Below, one piece after another: positions 62,808 through 64,000 of a stretch of DNA of 64,000 bases. Location: assembly GCF_023534745.1 (NCBI RefSeq), contig NZ_JAMHJQ010000015.1, forward strand, positions 26,564 through 90,563, given 5' to 3'. The DNA comes from Streptomyces sp. 35G-GA-8 (GTDB lineage: Bacteria; Actinomycetota; Actinomycetes; Streptomycetales; Streptomycetaceae). The position numbers and the translations under genes were made by a program. How positions within the stretch are numbered: the first letter of the stretch is position 1; every line of letters starts with the position of its first letter. The notes below the pieces were generated by a model. It was not told where the DNA came from, did not search any database, and saw nothing but the letters and a program-made list of their open reading frames with translations.

Positions 62808-62897
62808 TCAGAACCTCTCCGGGAAGAGGAGGGCGAGGACGAGATAGCCCAGCAGGGCGACGGCCACGACCAGGCCGACGATGTTCTCCGCGGTCAT
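62808..62897 (-). CDS. kdpF: KdpF, small stabilising subunit of KdpFABC
   Basis: A 29-residue one-helix peptide (MTAENIVGLVVAVALLGYL, then VLALLFPERF), the same length as E. coli KdpF and sharing the LLGYLVxAL core. It inserts in the membrane and stabilises the Kdp complex. Its ATG overlaps the stop of the preceding micro-ORF (ATGA), and three bases separate its stop from the kdpA ATG. Confidence 0.93.
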   Translation of the reverse strand: MTAENIVGLVVAVALLGYLVLALLFPERF

Positions 62898-62977
62898 AGC
62901 TTCGTCACCCCCTTGGCGACGAGGGCCACCAGCGCGAAGACCGCGATCGTGGTGACGACGAAGGCCAGGTCGGCCAT
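62894..62977 (-). CDS. 27-residue single-helix membrane peptide heading the kdp operon
   Basis: ATG 62975-62977 opens MADLAFVVTTIAVFALVALV followed by AKGVTKL and TGA. One hydrophobic helix with a positive C-terminus fits the positive-inside rule with the C-terminus cytoplasmic. AGGAG lies eight bases before the ATG. The stop overlaps the kdpF ATG by four bases (ATGA), the same coupling used by other genes of the operon. It is too short for standard gene callers. It is not KdpF, which is the next gene. Function is unknown; a Kdp accessory subunit or regulator is the obvious guess. Confidence 0.75.
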   Translation of the reverse strand: MADLAFVVTTIAVFALVALVAKGVTKL

Positions 62978-63059
62978 CGGGTGCTCCTGAATGAGTGCGG
63001 AAGATCTGACCCCCTGAGGAAACCCGCTGATCCGGCACGCTCCGCGTCCGTTGACGGGT

Positions 63060-63073
63060 CTCATACGGATGAG
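63060..63073. promoter_or_regulatory. Small palindrome in the kdp promoter region
   Basis: CTCAT-ACGG-ATGAG lies 83 bp before the micro-ORF that starts the kdp operon, in the only gap able to hold the kdp promoter (62978-63139). The T-rich KdpE box known in E. coli was not seen, so it is a candidate KdpE site only by position. Confidence 0.3.
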
Positions 63074-63139
63074 GGCCCCCGCTTGACGAACTTCCTACGG
63101 TCATGGCCGTGACCTGTGAAAAGGCTGGTGGAAACAACA

Positions 63140-63172
63140 GTGGGCCGCACCCCATGCAGGGGTGCGGCCCAC
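63140..63172 (-). terminator. Terminator of the DUF3710 gene
   Basis: Perfect 14-bp arms GTGGGCCGCACCCC / GGGGTGCGGCCCAC, loop ATGCA, 18 bp beyond the DUF3710 stop. It separates that gene from the kdp operon. Confidence 0.92.
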
Positions 63173-63190
63173 GCTATTTCCGATCAGGTG

Positions 63191-63973
63191 TCAGCGCACT
63201 TCGGTGATCTCCGGACCACGCTGGAGCTGTCCCATACCGCCGGAGAAGCGGGATCCCTCCTGCTCCTCCTGCTGGACGCCCTCGGCGACCATCTGCGCGT
63301 CGTCCGGCAGCTTGAGGACGATGGGGTCGCGGGGCGCCATCGGACCCTCGCCGCGCACGACGACGGTGTCCCGGAAGATCTGCTCAAGCAGCCCGGCGGC
63401 CTCGGGCTGTACCGCGCCCTGCCCGGAGATCACACCGCGCAGGAACCAGCGCGGTCCGTCGATCCCGATGAAGCGCACGAGCTGTACGCCTCCGGTGCCG
63501 TCCGGCAGCTGTACGGGGACCTGGGCGCGCAGCTCCCAGCCCAGCGGACCCTCGACCTCGTCGATGATGCCGCCCTGCTGGGTGATGCCGGAGGCGATCT
63601 CCTCGCGGACCTCGCCCCAGATACCTTCCTTCTTGGGCGCCGCGAAGGCCTGGAGCTGTACGGCGCTGTCGCGCACGACGACGGTGGCGGCGACGATCGC
63701 GTCACCGGCGACCTCTACCCGAAGCTCCATGCCGTCGACCGCGGGGACGTAGACGCCCCCCAGATCCACCCGGCCCTCTTCGGGCTTGGAGACCTCGGAG
63801 ATGTCCCAGGGACCGTCGGGCCTGGGCGCTGGCGGAAGGTTCGCCCGGCGGGGTGCGTCCGCCGTCTCGCTGTCATCGGCGTCCGTGCCGGCGCCGTCGG
63901 TGAACTGCCCGGCCTCGCCCGCTGCGTCCGCCGTGCCCTCTGCGGAACCACTCTTCTTGCGACGTCCGAACAC
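63191..63973 (-). CDS. DUF3710 domain protein
   Basis: A 260-residue protein. The N-terminus is basic then acidic and disordered (FGRRKKSG..., residues 1-50). The DUF3710 core follows: GPWDISEVSK, VDLGGVYVPAVDGMELRVEV, APKKEGIWGEVREEIASGI, LGWELRAQVPVQL and GIDGPRWFLRGVISGQGA. It is conserved across actinobacteria near dut; function unknown. GTG 63971-63973 with GGAAGGA upstream is the start. Nothing else can be read in the final 27 bases. Confidence 0.9.
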   Translation of the reverse strand: MFGRRKKSGSAEGTADAAGEAGQFTDGAGTDADDSETADAPRRANLPPAPRPDGPWDISEVSKPEEGRVDLGGVYVPAVDGMELRVEVAGDAIVAATVVVRDSAVQLQAFAAPKKEGIWGEVREEIASGITQQGGIIDEVEGPLGWELRAQVPVQLPDGTGGVQLVRFIGIDGPRWFLRGVISGQGAVQPEAAGLLEQIFRDTVVVRGEGPMAPRDPIVLKLPDDAQMVAEGVQQEEQEGSRFSGGMGQLQRGPEITEVR

Positions 63974-64000
63974 GTCACTGTCCTTCCCGGTCGGATACGA

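Noticed and set aside
62978-63139. Search for a c-di-AMP riboswitch before kdp
   Set aside because: The gap is only about 160 bp and lacks the conserved blocks found at 32862-33036.
1-64000. CRISPR arrays, tRNA/rRNA genes, integrase or transposase genes
   Set aside because: No regularly spaced repeats, cloverleaf-like sequence, or recombinase motifs were noticed anywhere in the window.

Overview
The window is a high-GC actinobacterial chromosome segment, almost certainly from Streptomyces. Evidence: strong G/C bias at third codon positions, GTG/TTG starts, many ATGA/GTGA stop-start overlaps, rare TTA codons, Streptomyces-type families (SepF-like protein, DUF3710, DUF3159, DUF5954, a DUF6099-like protein, PaaX, AfsA/ScbR-type genes), a c-di-AMP (ydaO) riboswitch before a LysM/transglycosylase gene, and an arcA-argF / sepF-like / kdp gene order reminiscent of the S. 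coelicolor chromosome arm. No rRNA, tRNA, CRISPR array, transposase or prophage was seen. Layout: 0-8 kb is a truncated unknown gene followed by an aerobic CoA-dependent anthranilate (2-aminobenzoate) degradation module: Rid-family protein, acyl-CoA dehydrogenase, CoA ligase, PaaX regulator, two-domain flavin monooxygenase/reductase and enoyl-CoA hydratase, in three transcription units. 8-16 kb carries an RsbW-like ATPase, argF and arcA with ARG boxes between them, a homocysteine methyltransferase, an F420-type LLM oxidoreductase, a DUF6099-like protein, a MazG-ATPase pair and a SepF-like cell-division gene. 16-23 kb is an alpha-glucan locus: a debranching-type enzyme divergent from a LacI regulator and a binding-protein-dependent sugar importer, with paired operators. 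23-27 kb holds two ferritin-like genes (one apparently Tat-exported), a GH114 lipoprotein and hypothetical proteins. 27-30 kb is a compact autoregulator locus: HAD phosphatase, AfsA-type synthase and a TetR receptor-like protein. 30-34 kb has a hypothetical acidic protein, a DUF574 methyltransferase and a riboswitch-controlled cell-wall hydrolase. 34-46 kb is a plant-polysaccharide/sugar-acid island: a second sugar importer with an SDR oxidoreductase, a mannonate-dehydratase-family enzyme, a ROK regulator, a GH39 xylosidase, glucarate dehydratase and a GntP permease. 46-64 kb is an RNA methyltransferase followed by a potassium-homeostasis region: a KimA-type permease, two TrkA-type RCK proteins, DUF3159 and OB-fold proteins, KdpE, KdpD and KdpCBAF, interrupted by a GH3 glycosidase. 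The kdp operon starts with an extra 27-residue one-helix ORF translationally overlapped with kdpF. How they work together: the two ABC importers lack their own ATPase genes and presumably borrow a shared MsiK-type ATPase. The secreted or intracellular glycosidases (GH39, GH3, debranching enzyme) and the sugar-acid enzymes fit a soil saprophyte using plant polymers. The AfsA/TetR pair and two TTA-containing genes tie parts of the window to developmental control. The strongest candidates for something undescribed are the micro-ORF heading the kdp operon, the AfsA-HAD-TetR mini-locus, the arginine-less Rid protein in the anthranilate module, the paired GTCT-N8-AGAC boxes before the glucarate genes, and the 13-bp G-rich minisatellite between the KimA-type and RNA-methyltransferase genes.
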